From: Chryseosolibacter sp036402075
Lineage (GTDB): Bacteria > Bacteroidota > Bacteroidia > Cytophagales > Cyclobacteriaceae
Length of the DNA: 64,000 bases
NCBI GenBank assembly: GCA_036402075.1
Contig: DASWTP010000216.1
Coordinates: 1-64,000, forward strand
Reading direction: 5' to 3'
Every line of letters starts with the position of its first letter. The first letter of the stretch is position 1. A program made the translations under genes and the position numbers. This document shows positions 54,161 to 62,993 of the stretch, piece after piece. Under the pieces are notes generated by a model. The model did no database searches and had not been told where the DNA came from. It saw only the letters and a program-made list of their open reading frames with translations.

Positions 54161-54197
54161 AAAAAAACTTATGCCTGATCGTTCGACCAGACATAAG
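54161..54197 (-). terminator. Terminator of the CheB-CheR kinase gene
   Basis: A hairpin of CTTATG...CTG paired with CAG...CATAAG (one internal mismatch, 54168-54197) lies just after the stop of the minus-strand kinase. In that direction it is followed by TTTTTTTT (plus-strand A-run 54160-54167). Confidence 0.75.
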
Positions 54198-54227
54198 CGC
54201 TTAACCATACAAAAATCAATATCCGGC

Positions 54228-57200
54228 TTACTCTTTGGAAACGGCTGTACCATTTGAGTGGGCATTCGCTTTCTCAACGTGTTGCGTCTTGGGAAGAATG
54301 ACAATGAACGTTGAACCGACTCCTTCTGTGCTTTGCGCGCGGATGAATCCGTGGTGATTATCTACGATCTTTTTACAAATTGCCAATCCGATGCCGGTTC
54401 CCTGGTAATGGTTGTTATGCAGTCGTTGAAATATTCCAAAGATCTTCTCACGGTAGCGATCATCGAAGCCGATGCCATTGTCTTCAACACAGATAGCAAT
54501 ATAGTCGCTCGGGTTAATGTGATAGGCAGCAGCTTCTTCATCGGTGACCGATCTTTCGGTTATTCGAATGATCGGTGTCTTGCTCTCATTGAATTTCAAT
54601 GCGTTGCTGATAAGATTCTGGAATAGCTGATGAATCTGTCCCGGTACTACTTCAATCGATGACAGATTGCCTACCTCGATGTTTGTACCCTTTTCGCGAA
54701 TCGTGATCTCAAGGTCGTCCACAATATGTTTGACGATTCCCTGGAGGTCGGTCTTGTGAACCGGGATGTCCCGGTTCGAGAGCTTGGATAGCGTGAGCAC
54801 GTCCTCAATAAGCGTTTGCATCCGGTGCGATGAGTTTACAATCTTATCGAGATAATTCTTTTCGCCCGGTTCTATTTTCTTCTCGATCTTCGAATACAAA
54901 AGGTTTCCGAATGTCTGGATCTTGCGCAACGGTTCTTTCAAATCATGAGATGCAACGGAGGCAAACTGCAGCAAGTCCATATTTGACTGCTCAAGCTTAA
55001 AATTCGTTTCCTGCAATTTCGAGGAAGCTTGTTTGAGATCTTCGTAGTTCCTGGCGATAAGATCAGCAGCATTCTTCTTCTGCGTAATGTCGGTGTGCGT
55101 GGTCACGAGTCCGTCCTGCATTTTCACAGCGATGACCTCATACCAGCGGTTATGTGCCGGACTATAAAACTCGAAGTGTTCGGTTTCACCTGATTCAACG
55201 ACTGTACAATATTTACGGAAGAAGTGCTGGTCGCGTGGCATATGTTTCGCGCCCTCACCGAGGTGTCGCTCACCCGTTTTTACGCCCAGCATAACCTCGG
55301 CCGAGCGGTTGGTTGCGATGTATTCGAAATCGATAATATCGTTGTTCGATCCACGAATCGCCCGCATGGCTGTAATTGCGTTTGTTGAGCTGTCGAAAAT
55401 TCCCTGGATGATGCTGTGAAGGTTTCGAAGCTCCGAGACATCAATAAAGTTCAATACCACACCATCGATCGTGCGGTCCTGGCGATAATAAGGGTTCACT
55501 TTCATCAAGAAGGTTTTTCCATTCTTCACAGCGACTTCGCGCTCCAGGGTTTCGCTTGAAAGCATCACCCTCTTGATCACTTCGATCAGATCGACATTAA
55601 CCAGGTTGTTGGTGATATCCACAATCGGCCGTCCGACATCGCTTTCAATCAGGTTGATCTGGTGCGTGATCGCAGGAGAAAACTTCCGCACGATCAGGTG
55701 ACGATCGATCAGCACCTGCCCGATATGACTATTTTTGAAGTAATTATTCAAGTCGTCATTCAGGTCGATCAGCTCCTTAATCTTCAGCTGGTGTTCGGCA
55801 CTAACAGTGTGAAGTTCCTCGTTGAGCGACTGAAGTTCTTCATTTGTGCTTTGCAGTTCTTCATTTGCGGAGATCATTTCTTCATTGCTGGTGAGCAACT
55901 CCTCATTGCTCGACTCCAGCTCCTCGATCACCGATTGAAGATTCTCTTTCGTTTCACGCAATTCTTTTTCAAGTTCCTCAATCCGGTGCTGGTCATGTTC
56001 GTCACGTTTCCGGGCTGAGATTTTCTTTATTTTTTTCGGCCTTTGTTCTTCCTGTAAAACGATAAACACAAATGACTGCTGATACTCCTGTTGTTGGATG
56101 TACGGCTTTGCAATAATGGTTACGGTGCGTTCGGTCGATCCATCGGAAATTTTTACGTTTCGCATCACGCTGCGTTCCTGATCATGGATCGCTTTCCGCA
56201 CGCACATGCCGAGGGCAATACCCAGGTCGTTTGGAACAAGCTTGATGAGATTGAAGGTCAAATTGTTTTCCGGGAAGTGCAGAAAATCCTTGAAGTGGCC
56301 AATGGCCTGCTTCACTTCCATGTTTTCGTCAATGAGAATTCCGGCAAACTTACCCTCCTCAAGCAGTGTGTCTTTGAAAATTTCCGAAAGATAGTTGTTC
56401 GCGTTTTTCGGTTTGTTGCTATTCGACTGAAATACGGAGGCGGTCTGGATAGGCGAGACCATATGGCCTGTGTCCATCAGACGCGTTTTGCCAACGCATT
56501 TATAAATCTTCCACTTCTTACTAACCTCCTTCATGGACTCTTTCAGCACGCCAATGTTTTCGCTGGCGCCCAGCATCAGGCATGCTGAAGGATTCAACGC
56601 AAACAGGAAAGTTTTGAGTACATGCACCTGCAATTTTGCGTTCATATAGATGAGCATGTTGCGGCAGGTGATCAGATCCAGCTTGCTGAACGGAGGATCC
56701 TTGGTGATGTCGTGATAAGCAAAGACCACCATTTTTCGAATCACTGGAAGGATGCGATAGGCATTACCTTCACGGGTAAAGAATCGTGATAGTCGCTCGG
56801 GCGTTATATCCCGGGCAATGGTTTCGGGATAGACACCCTGCGAAGCTGTGTGGAGGGCATCTTTGTCAAGATCAGTAGCAAAGATCTTGAGATTGTAGTC
56901 GTGGTTGCGAATACTTTCCATATACTCGTAGAGCAGGATGGCTATGGTGTACGCTTCTTCGCCACTGCTGCACGCTACGATCCAGACCTTGATCAGATCC
57001 TGGGGTTTCTTCGATGAAAAAATCGAAGGGATAATCTTGGTTTTCAGTTCGTCAAATGCCTCCGGGTCCCGGAAAAACTTGGTAACATTAATCAGAAATT
57101 CGCGAGCAAGAATGTTTGCTTCGTCTGGTTCCTGCATCATGTACTCCTGGTACTGTTCAAGCGTTGTGAACCCTTTTTCAGTCATGCGTTTGGCAAGCCT

Positions 57201-57905
57201 GCGGGTTATCGTAGGAGTTTTATAAAGACTGAAATCATGGGCGGTGATAGACCGTATGTATCCAAGGATTTCCTGGACGATGACCTCGTCCTCTTTTGTA
57301 AAACGCTCCAGTGTTTTTGCATAGGGAGATTCGCGCAGGAACTCAATCAGCTCCTCGGCAATCATTTCAGGGGGCAGGATCAGATCCGCACAGCCAGTCT
57401 GAATGGCACTGCTCGGCATGCCATCAAAATCTGCCGTAAGAGGATCTTGCACGATTACCAATCCTCCTTTTTTCTTAATCGCCTCTACGCCACGTGTGCC
57501 ATCCGTGCCAGTGCCTGAGAGAATAATCCCTACAGCATTTTTGCCTTTTTCCTGTGCCAGTGATTCGAAAAAATTGTCAATGGCGTTGTTGGGGACCTGG
57601 TTCCGTTCTTTATCGTGGAGTTTAAGCTTTCCATTCGCGAACGTCATCACCTTTTTGCTTGGAATGAGGTAGACGCAATTTGGTTTTACCTCCATGCTGT
57701 CCTCCGCCTCGATAATTTTCATTGACGTATGCTTGGCGAGCAATTCACCCATCAGGCTCTTGTGGTCTGGTGACAAGTGCTGAACGACCACAAAAGAAAA
57801 GTTGGTATCATCAGGCAGCGTGTCGAACAATTCATGAATTGGTTCGAGCCCGCCTGCCGAGGCACCAATGGCAATAATATATTGATCGGACTCCGCGGTT
57901 TTCAA
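54228..57905 (-). CDS. CheB-CheR-PAS-histidine kinase fusion
   Basis: The 1225-residue soluble protein begins with a CheB methylesterase domain (1-190): catalytic Ser16 in GASAGG, His43 in VVQHLSPDH and Asp135 in GTGTDGTRG. A CheR methyltransferase domain (about 205-480) follows with a SAM-binding WIVACSSGEEAYTIAIL motif. Next come a coiled coil (about 640-735), two PAS-like domains, HisKA (FASVASHDLKEPLRKI, His near 986) and HATPase_c. There is no CheB receiver and no chemoreceptor in the window. It may link methylation-type adaptation to kinase output. Confidence 0.95.
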   Translation of the reverse strand: MKTAESDQYIIAIGASAGGLEPIHELFDTLPDDTNFSFVVVQHLSPDHKSLMGELLAKHTSMKIIEAEDSMEVKPNCVYLIPSKKVMTFANGKLKLHDKERNQVPNNAIDNFFESLAQEKGKNAVGIILSGTGTDGTRGVEAIKKKGGLVIVQDPLTADFDGMPSSAIQTGCADLILPPEMIAEELIEFLRESPYAKTLERFTKEDEVIVQEILGYIRSITAHDFSLYKTPTITRRLAKRMTEKGFTTLEQYQEYMMQEPDEANILAREFLINVTKFFRDPEAFDELKTKIIPSIFSSKKPQDLIKVWIVACSSGEEAYTIAILLYEYMESIRNHDYNLKIFATDLDKDALHTASQGVYPETIARDITPERLSRFFTREGNAYRILPVIRKMVVFAYHDITKDPPFSKLDLITCRNMLIYMNAKLQVHVLKTFLFALNPSACLMLGASENIGVLKESMKEVSKKWKIYKCVGKTRLMDTGHMVSPIQTASVFQSNSNKPKNANNYLSEIFKDTLLEEGKFAGILIDENMEVKQAIGHFKDFLHFPENNLTFNLIKLVPNDLGIALGMCVRKAIHDQERSVMRNVKISDGSTERTVTIIAKPYIQQQEYQQSFVFIVLQEEQRPKKIKKISARKRDEHDQHRIEELEKELRETKENLQSVIEELESSNEELLTSNEEMISANEELQSTNEELQSLNEELHTVSAEHQLKIKELIDLNDDLNNYFKNSHIGQVLIDRHLIVRKFSPAITHQINLIESDVGRPIVDITNNLVNVDLIEVIKRVMLSSETLEREVAVKNGKTFLMKVNPYYRQDRTIDGVVLNFIDVSELRNLHSIIQGIFDSSTNAITAMRAIRGSNNDIIDFEYIATNRSAEVMLGVKTGERHLGEGAKHMPRDQHFFRKYCTVVESGETEHFEFYSPAHNRWYEVIAVKMQDGLVTTHTDITQKKNAADLIARNYEDLKQASSKLQETNFKLEQSNMDLLQFASVASHDLKEPLRKIQTFGNLLYSKIEKKIEPGEKNYLDKIVNSSHRMQTLIEDVLTLSKLSNRDIPVHKTDLQGIVKHIVDDLEITIREKGTNIEVGNLSSIEVVPGQIHQLFQNLISNALKFNESKTPIIRITERSVTDEEAAAYHINPSDYIAICVEDNGIGFDDRYREKIFGIFQRLHNNHYQGTGIGLAICKKIVDNHHGFIRAQSTEGVGSTFIVILPKTQHVEKANAHSNGTAVSKE

Positions 57906-58392
57906 TTGTCACATAATTTAAGGGTACGCATCATGGGTTCGGAGACGATCCTGGAACGATCATCACTCGCTAAAGCACAACTATAATTTCTCATTGTATT
58001 CGAAAGTTTCTGTTCAGTAACGTAAGCCAACAACGGCTGTAACACCTGGTCGTTTTAGTTATTACTGAATGTTCATTTTTCGTAATGTAAAATGATCGTT
58101 GCAGTTGAAATAAAAAAGACTGAGTAAATCTTTTTCAGATCAACATCGCTTTTTTTTGAGCGAACCAGGCCGAAAAAAATTATGCCAGCTGGACTTTTTG
58201 GGATGTTTTTCTACAGTCGCACTTCCTTGCTCAATGAACCAGCTGTTCCGAAGTACAGAGACTGTCATCATAATCCATCGTTTATGAGCCACTGTGTACA
58301 ACGTTTCATAAATGATGCATGACATTCCACACTCTCTACTGGCCAGGCAGCCTCAGGATGCTAATAAATTTTAATGCCCGCTTCCAATCGGG
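57906..58392. other. Gene-poor region between kinase and small protein
   Basis: This 487-bp stretch holds the promoter side of the CheB-CheR kinase. A minus-strand ORF at 58140-58325 has no family features, no start context and unlikely composition, so it is rejected. I see no strong hairpin with a T-run and no RNA gene. Confidence 0.5.
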
Positions 58393-58584
58393 TTATGCGT
58401 CTTTTGCGTCCTTATAATCCTCCAGCGAATCCACGTCTGCTGCTCGTTCTCGCGTTACCGGTTTTTTGTCGGCAGGTGACCGCAACGGTGATATGTTTTT
58501 TTCTTCGCCATCAATGTTTTGATCCGGGCGCGAATCGCCATCGGTAATTGGAGTTTCCCGCTCTATTTGTTTTTTATTTTTCAT
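58393..58584 (-). CDS. Small acidic hydrophilic protein downstream of wrbA
   Basis: The 63-residue product starts MKNKKQIERETPITDGDSRP and is rich in Asp, Glu, Lys and Arg, with no hydrophobic part, and is probably disordered. Its ATG overlaps the wrbA stop codon (ATGA), the type of coupling that supports a real gene. No family is recognised; similar hydrophilic proteins occur at 37983, 52014 and 61255. Confidence 0.65.
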   Translation of the reverse strand: MKNKKQIERETPITDGDSRPDQNIDGEEKNISPLRSPADKKPVTRERAADVDSLEDYKDAKDA

Positions 58585-59243
58585 GCGTGTGAGAGTTCAT
58601 TTGTTAATGCATTTTCATCAACCGATTCATTATTGCTGGAACCTTTTTTCAACCACAAGGCGATCGTAGCTGCTCGTTTTACCTGGTGCAGCACAGCTTC
58701 CTTGATGTCTTCTTTCATGTTCCCCTTATCGTCTACGGTGGCACTCGCCCCGTATGGGTTACCACCCGTTTTAAATAAGACAGGATCCGTATAACCTGGT
58801 GCAACCACCAGCGCTCCCCAATGGAACATAGTAGTATAAAGCGATAGAATTGTCGCTTCCTGTCCACCGTGCACATTCATTGCGCTGGACATTGCTGTAA
58901 CAACTTTGTTCGCCAGCTTTCCCTGGGACCACAGCGGTCCGGTTGAATCGAGGAATTGTTTCATCTGTGATGGCAATGTCCCATACCGCGTTGGTGCGCT
59001 GAAGACAATGACATCGGCCCATTCCAGGTCTTGTAAGCTGGCTGTCTGAATTTGCTTCGTTTCCTCACTGTGTTTTTTCCATGCTGGGTTCGCTGCGATC
59101 GCTTGCTGCGGAGCTAGTTCCTCCACTTTACGAATCCTTGTCTCAGACCCAACGGCTTCAGCTCCTTCACTCGCCCATTGGGCAAGCTGGTAGTTTGCAC
59201 CGGTTGAACTGTAGTACACAATCAATGTTTTAATTTTATCCAT
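58581..59243 (-). CDS. wrbA: NAD(P)H:quinone oxidoreductase, WrbA type
   Basis: The 220-residue flavodoxin-like protein has the FMN phosphate loop KTLIVYYSSTGANYQLA, FSAPTRYGTLPSQMKQFLDSTGPLWSQGKLANK (the WrbA PTRFGnm...QFlD signature) and MNVHGGQEATILSLYTTMFHWGALVV. It reduces quinones with two electrons using NAD(P)H, which limits oxidative stress. The length is normal for WrbA. It is upstream of, and coupled to, the small acidic protein gene. Confidence 0.93.
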   Translation of the reverse strand: MDKIKTLIVYYSSTGANYQLAQWASEGAEAVGSETRIRKVEELAPQQAIAANPAWKKHSEETKQIQTASLQDLEWADVIVFSAPTRYGTLPSQMKQFLDSTGPLWSQGKLANKVVTAMSSAMNVHGGQEATILSLYTTMFHWGALVVAPGYTDPVLFKTGGNPYGASATVDDKGNMKEDIKEAVLHQVKRAATIALWLKKGSSNNESVDENALTNELSHA

Positions 59244-59475
59244 CGTTACTTTATTTGCAGACGAAAAAATAACATGCCCCTCTCGGAGACGAATGGCTGC
59301 TCGTCTTCATACGGAATGAACTTTCACTTTCGCCTTTCATGTTTCACAGGTATGCTTAGGAAAATATTTCTACAGCATTATCGCGAAAGAAAAAAATAGT
59401 TAAGCGTTCGCGATATTTTTTTACGGAATATTGCGCGACTTCGGTACATTTGATACCCCGCTAATTGATGCTAAA

Positions 59476-59898
59476 ATGGTACAACGTGAGATTGAGATTT
59501 TGTTAGTAGAGGATGACGCAGATGATGCAGAGCTTACCATCCATACTTTGAAAAAGCATAAACTTGTAAACACCCTGCTGCATCTTGATGAAGGCGAAAA
59601 GGCGCTCGACTATTTATACTCAAGCAATAACGCACTTCCAAAATTGATTTTACTCGACCTGCGTATGCCGAAGGTCGATGGAATCCAAATCCTTCAACGA
59701 CTCAAGGCCGATCATGAGAAGAAAAATATTCCAGTTGTTGTTTTGGTGTCATCGAAAGAAGGAAAAAATTATGTCGAGTCGTTTCAATTGAAAGCCGACT
59801 CATACATCACTAAGCCCGTTGATTTTAAGAAATTTTTTACGGCCATGTCTGAAATTGGCCTGGCTTGGAAAATTATCGATACACCCGTAGCGCACTGA
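59476..59898 (+). CDS. Rcp1-like single-domain response regulator
   Basis: From the ATG at 59476 the protein has 140 residues: ILLVEDDADDAELTIHTLKKH (acidic pair), phosphoacceptor Asp in LILLDLRMPKVDGIQIL and Lys in YITKPVDFKKF. The EDDADDAELT form is typical of Rcp1 receivers that pair with PAS or phytochrome kinases. The in-frame start at 59431 is rejected as it precedes the usual N-terminus. A related but degenerate receiver follows after 87 bp. No cognate kinase is adjacent; 58.4-59.2 kb holds wrbA. Confidence 0.94.
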   Translation: MVQREIEILLVEDDADDAELTIHTLKKHKLVNTLLHLDEGEKALDYLYSSNNALPKLILLDLRMPKVDGIQILQRLKADHEKKNIPVVVLVSSKEGKNYVESFQLKADSYITKPVDFKKFFTAMSEIGLAWKIIDTPVAH

Positions 59899-59985
59899 AA
59901 TCTGTTTTCCCCGATCATAAAGTGAGCGAGCTAGCGTGGTTTTATCAGCTTGTTCTCTATATTGTGTTTTGATATCAGAAACGCA

Positions 59986-60384
59986 ATGAACCGTTCTATT
60001 TTAATGCTTGAGCACGATGATGATGATCGCTACATCACGCAAGCTGTGCTCGATGACCTGAAGGCGCAAGTGAACATCAGCTATGTGGCCAACAGTACGG
60101 ATTTTTTTTCGAGGCTTGAGAAATCGAAGCCAGACCTCGTGTTAATTACATATCGCGCCTCTCCGCTCAATGGAGTCGAAGTACTGAAAAAGCTTCGCAG
60201 TATACCCGCCTTTAAAAGCACACCTGCCATCGTGTTAAGCGGTGTGAGCAGTGAGATCATCGTACGCGAATGCTATAATGCAGGGGCCACATCGTTTATT
60301 ACGAAACCCTCGTCCGATAAAGAAACTACCGTGAAGATTGCCCGGTTCCTTGATTACTGGTTTAAGACTGTTGAACTTCCTTAA
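59986..60384 (+). CDS. Pseudo-receiver (phosphoacceptor Asp replaced by Thr)
   Basis: From the ATG at 59986 the product is 132 residues with a receiver fold: the acidic cluster MLEHDDDDRY and Lys in SFITKPSSD are kept. At the phosphorylation site the sequence is LVLITYRASPLNG, where the neighbouring receiver has LILLDLRMPKVDG, so Asp is Thr (codon ACA). It therefore should not be phosphorylated in the normal way and may be a constitutive or antagonistic partner. It is 8 bp before the SDR dehydrogenase gene, so both may be cotranscribed. Confidence 0.88.
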   Translation: MNRSILMLEHDDDDRYITQAVLDDLKAQVNISYVANSTDFFSRLEKSKPDLVLITYRASPLNGVEVLKKLRSIPAFKSTPAIVLSGVSSEIIVRECYNAGATSFITKPSSDKETTVKIARFLDYWFKTVELP

Positions 60385-60392
60385 AGAAAAGT

Positions 60393-61202
60393 ATGGCCGA
60401 CCGCAAAAAACTGCAGGATCAAATCGCAATTGTGACCGGGGCGAGCTCGGGCATTGGTGCAGGCGTTGCGAAGGCGCTGAGTGAAGCTGGTGCAACGGTA
60501 GTTGTAAACTATTCCAGCAGTGCGGACAAAGCCGAGGCCGTCCTCGAGGAGCTTAAGCAACGGGGAGGTAATGGAATGACATTCAAAGCAGATGTGAGCA
60601 ACGAACGCGAGGTGCAGAGCATGTTTGCTGAAACGATCAAGCGCTTTGGAACGGTCGACATCCTGATTAACAACGCAGGCCTGCAGAAGGATGCGCGGTT
60701 TCACGAAATCACACTGGAACAGTGGGATCAGGTGATTGCCATCAACCTAACAGGACAATTTCTCTGCGCCCGAGAAGCCGTTAGAGAGTTCTTAAGGCGA
60801 GGCGTGGTTCCTTCTAAGTCAAAGGCAGCCGGAAAGATTATCTGCATGAGTTCAGTGCACGAGGTGATCCCGTGGGCAGGGCATGCAAACTACGCTGCCT
60901 CAAAAGGTGGTGTTATGATGTTAATGAAGAGTATTGCTCAGGAGTACGCTTCGATGAAGATCCGGGTGAATAGCATTGGCCCAGGCGCTATACGTACGCC
61001 CATCAATCACGCTGCATGGCAAACGCCAGAAGCCTACCAAAATCTATTGAAGCTAATTCCCTCCAAACGCATCGGGGAAGCAGAAGACATCGGCAATGCT
61101 GCCGTTTGGCTTGCCTCAGACGATGCAGACTATGTGAATGGCACAACGCTGTTTGTTGATGGCGGTATGTTGCTGTATCCAGGCTTTGAAGACAATGGCT
61201 AA
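60393..61202 (+). CDS. Short-chain dehydrogenase, glucose 1-dehydrogenase-like
   Basis: The 269-residue SDR has the cofactor motif VTGASSGIGAGVAKAL, NNAG (ILINNAGLQKD), catalytic Ser in CMSSVHEVIPWAG and Tyr-x-x-x-Lys as NYAASKGG. The C-terminus NGTTLFVDGGMLLYPGF is typical of glucose-1-dehydrogenase-like SDRs. It probably oxidises a sugar or polyol with NAD(P)+; the substrate is not certain. It follows the pseudo-receiver by 8 bp. Confidence 0.92.
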   Translation: MADRKKLQDQIAIVTGASSGIGAGVAKALSEAGATVVVNYSSSADKAEAVLEELKQRGGNGMTFKADVSNEREVQSMFAETIKRFGTVDILINNAGLQKDARFHEITLEQWDQVIAINLTGQFLCAREAVREFLRRGVVPSKSKAAGKIICMSSVHEVIPWAGHANYAASKGGVMMLMKSIAQEYASMKIRVNSIGPGAIRTPINHAAWQTPEAYQNLLKLIPSKRIGEAEDIGNAAVWLASDDADYVNGTTLFVDGGMLLYPGFEDNG

Positions 61203-61254
61203 ACGCAACATGATCAGCGCGCACCACATTCACTGCGCAAGCCCTTCACCGTGA

Positions 61255-61506
61255 TCAAATAGTGGTTTCGTCTGTAATCTCTGTCTCTGATTCCCCAAGG
61301 AGTTTCTCTTCTTTCTTTTCTTCCTTCTGGTCACCGGGCTTAGAAGCTTTTCGTTCGGATTGATCAGCAGATGAACGTTTTCCAGCGTTCATTGGATTGT
61401 CCTTCGCTGGCTCATCGGGTCTTTTGTTTGGATCAATGATTTGTGGAGGGGCTGGCGTCTCATGAGGTGAGAAAGGCTCCTTAACTTTGTTTTGTTCGTT
61501 TTCCAT
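61255..61506 (-). CDS. Small hydrophilic disordered protein
   Basis: From the ATG at 61506 the product has 83 residues, starting MENEQNKVKEPFSPHETPAP and rich in Pro, Lys, Glu, Asp and Ser, with no hydrophobic segment. It looks disordered, as do the products at 37983 and 58393. No family is recognised. It lies between the SDR and EEP-family genes and points leftward, away from the upstream region of the EEP gene. Confidence 0.55.
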   Translation of the reverse strand: MENEQNKVKEPFSPHETPAPPQIIDPNKRPDEPAKDNPMNAGKRSSADQSERKASKPGDQKEEKKEEKLLGESETEITDETTI

Positions 61507-61623
61507 AGTTGTTTTTATCAACTATTAAAAATCCTGTTCCATCCGCTGCTTTGCATGTGGAAGATAGGCACCAAATAGTATGGAACAAAATTGTTGATTG
61601 GGTGCTGAACTAATTGTCGTTGT

Positions 61624-62679
61624 GTGAAAACGTTTCTTTTTATAGTCGGTTATTTATTTGTTCTCTTTTCGCTCATTCCCCTGGTGCGAAGCGATAATTG
61701 GATTTTCAGGATATTCGAGTATCCGAGGTTTCAAAAGCTGATTATTACATTGACTGTATTTCTGTCTTTTTTGTGGCTTGGTGATTTCTCGAAAACCCAT
61801 GACCTCGTGTTTGCTTCAATTCTCGGATGCAATGTTTTCTACCTTTGCTACCAGGTGTTCCCTTATACTGTCATGGCTCGAGGCCAGATGAAACGAACGA
61901 AGGTGCAGGCCTCGGAACGAACTGTCAGCCTTCTTATTTGCAATGTGTTTCAGGACAACAAAAATGTTGAGGCCCTGTTGGACCAAGTGCAGCAATACGA
62001 TCCTGACATGGTGCTTCTTGTCGAGGTGAATTCATACTGGGATACAAAATTGAGGGCACTGCACGGTGCGTATCACCACCGCGTTTTGAGTCCGTTAGAA
62101 AATACGTACGGTATGTCGCTGTACTCGAAACTTGAATTGGTTGATCCATCGGTGAAATATTTGGTTGAGCGTGGGATACCATCCATTCATACAAAAGTTA
62201 AGTTATCAAATGGCGAGGTGATTCAGTTGTTTGGGTTGCATCCTGAGCCACCTGTACCCAACGAAAATCCGCGGTCAACCGAACGCGATGCTGAAATTCT
62301 ACTTATCGCTAAAAAAGCCGAAAAACTGAAGATGCCTGTGATTGTTGCAGGAGACCTGAACGATGTTGCGTGGAGCTATACAACCGAGCTGTTTCTAAAA
62401 GTCAGCGGATTGCTGGATCCGCGAAGGGGCAGAGGATTCTACAATACTTTTCACGTTAAGTATCCACTCATGCGCTGGCCGTTGGATCACGTGTTTTGTT
62501 CCAAGCACTTTCGACTCGTTGAACTGAAGCGATTGCCGGACATGGGTTCCGACCATTTTCCTATGTTTATTTCGCTCCAGCTGTCGCGGGAAGCTGCGGT
62601 AGACCAGGAGAAAGAGAAACTCGACAAGGAGCCGGGTGCCGAGCGTGTGGCTAAGGAGAAGATCCGAAAAGTCGCATAA
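61624..62679 (+). CDS. Membrane-anchored endonuclease/exonuclease/phosphatase family protein
   Basis: The 351-residue protein starts with GTG and has three N-terminal hydrophobic helices (to about residue 85). The EEP-fold domain follows: VSLLICNVFQDNKNVEALL (Asn), MVLLVEVNSYW (metal-binding Glu), IQLFGLHPEPP (His), VIVAGDLNDVAWSY (GDxND) and LPDMGSDHFPMF (SDH). The motifs are complete. It may be a periplasmic lipid or nucleotide phosphatase, nuclease or phosphodiesterase. The C-terminal tail is charged. Confidence 0.92.
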   Translation: MKTFLFIVGYLFVLFSLIPLVRSDNWIFRIFEYPRFQKLIITLTVFLSFLWLGDFSKTHDLVFASILGCNVFYLCYQVFPYTVMARGQMKRTKVQASERTVSLLICNVFQDNKNVEALLDQVQQYDPDMVLLVEVNSYWDTKLRALHGAYHHRVLSPLENTYGMSLYSKLELVDPSVKYLVERGIPSIHTKVKLSNGEVIQLFGLHPEPPVPNENPRSTERDAEILLIAKKAEKLKMPVIVAGDLNDVAWSYTTELFLKVSGLLDPRRGRGFYNTFHVKYPLMRWPLDHVFCSKHFRLVELKRLPDMGSDHFPMFISLQLSREAAVDQEKEKLDKEPGAERVAKEKIRKVA

Positions 62680-62717
62680 AAAAAGACTGCCCTGCAAGTG
62701 ACACATGCCGGGCAGTC
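62676..62717 (-). terminator. Strong terminator of a short minus-strand transcript
   Basis: An 8-bp stem GACTGCCC / GGGCAGTC (62685-62692 with 62710-62717) is followed, in the minus direction, by a T-run of seven (plus-strand A-run 62678-62684). The plus-strand side has no T-run. It may end both the ggt transcript and the micro-ORF transcript on the minus strand. Confidence 0.85.
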
Positions 62718-62772
62718 AAAATCCTCATTCAATTCTATCCATAAACATCATAGAACGAGGTACTAACCTCAT

Positions 62773-62835
62773 CTATCCACAAAGTGGAATTTGACGGTTT
62801 ATGTTGCTTGATAAAATTTTCGTGGGACTAGACAT
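62773..62835 (-). CDS. 20-residue micro-ORF with near-perfect Shine-Dalgarno
   Basis: On the reverse strand the ORF reads MSSPTKILSS then NINRQIPLCG, stop TAG. It ends in a Cys-Gly and has no family I can name. It is preceded at the normal distance by AAAGGAGGT (62839-62847), the strongest Shine-Dalgarno I noted in the window, and followed about 60 bp later by a strong terminator. It could be a leader peptide, a modified peptide precursor or a toxin-like peptide. Length alone does not prove translation. Confidence 0.5.
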   Translation of the reverse strand: MSSPTKILSSNINRQIPLCG

Positions 62836-62838
62836 GGT

Positions 62839-62847
62839 ACCTCCTTT
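62839..62847 (-). promoter_or_regulatory. Ribosome binding site AAAGGAGGT
   Basis: The reverse strand carries AAAGGAGGT three bases before the micro-ORF ATG (AGGAGGTACCATG). A full anti-SD match is rare in Bacteroidota, where most genes in this window lack one, so it decides the reading of this ORF. Confidence 0.7.
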
Positions 62848-62993
62848 CTTTAAATGGAACATAAGCGAGAGGATTGATCCAACGAGCTGATGAACGCTTC
62901 CGCTTGCCGATGACGATCGCCATCAAGGGATAAACGTGAAGCAAGGCAAAAACGTTTATTCGATAAAAAAAAAGTTTGTGGTTTTATTCATTG

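Noticed and set aside
57836..57860. T-arm-like sequence (GGTTCGAGCCC), possible tRNA
   Set aside because: It lies inside the CheB domain coding sequence and no acceptor or anticodon stem is seen.
58140..58325. Minus-strand 61-residue ORF
   Set aside because: Composition and start context are not gene-like and there is no hairpin or neighbour coupling.
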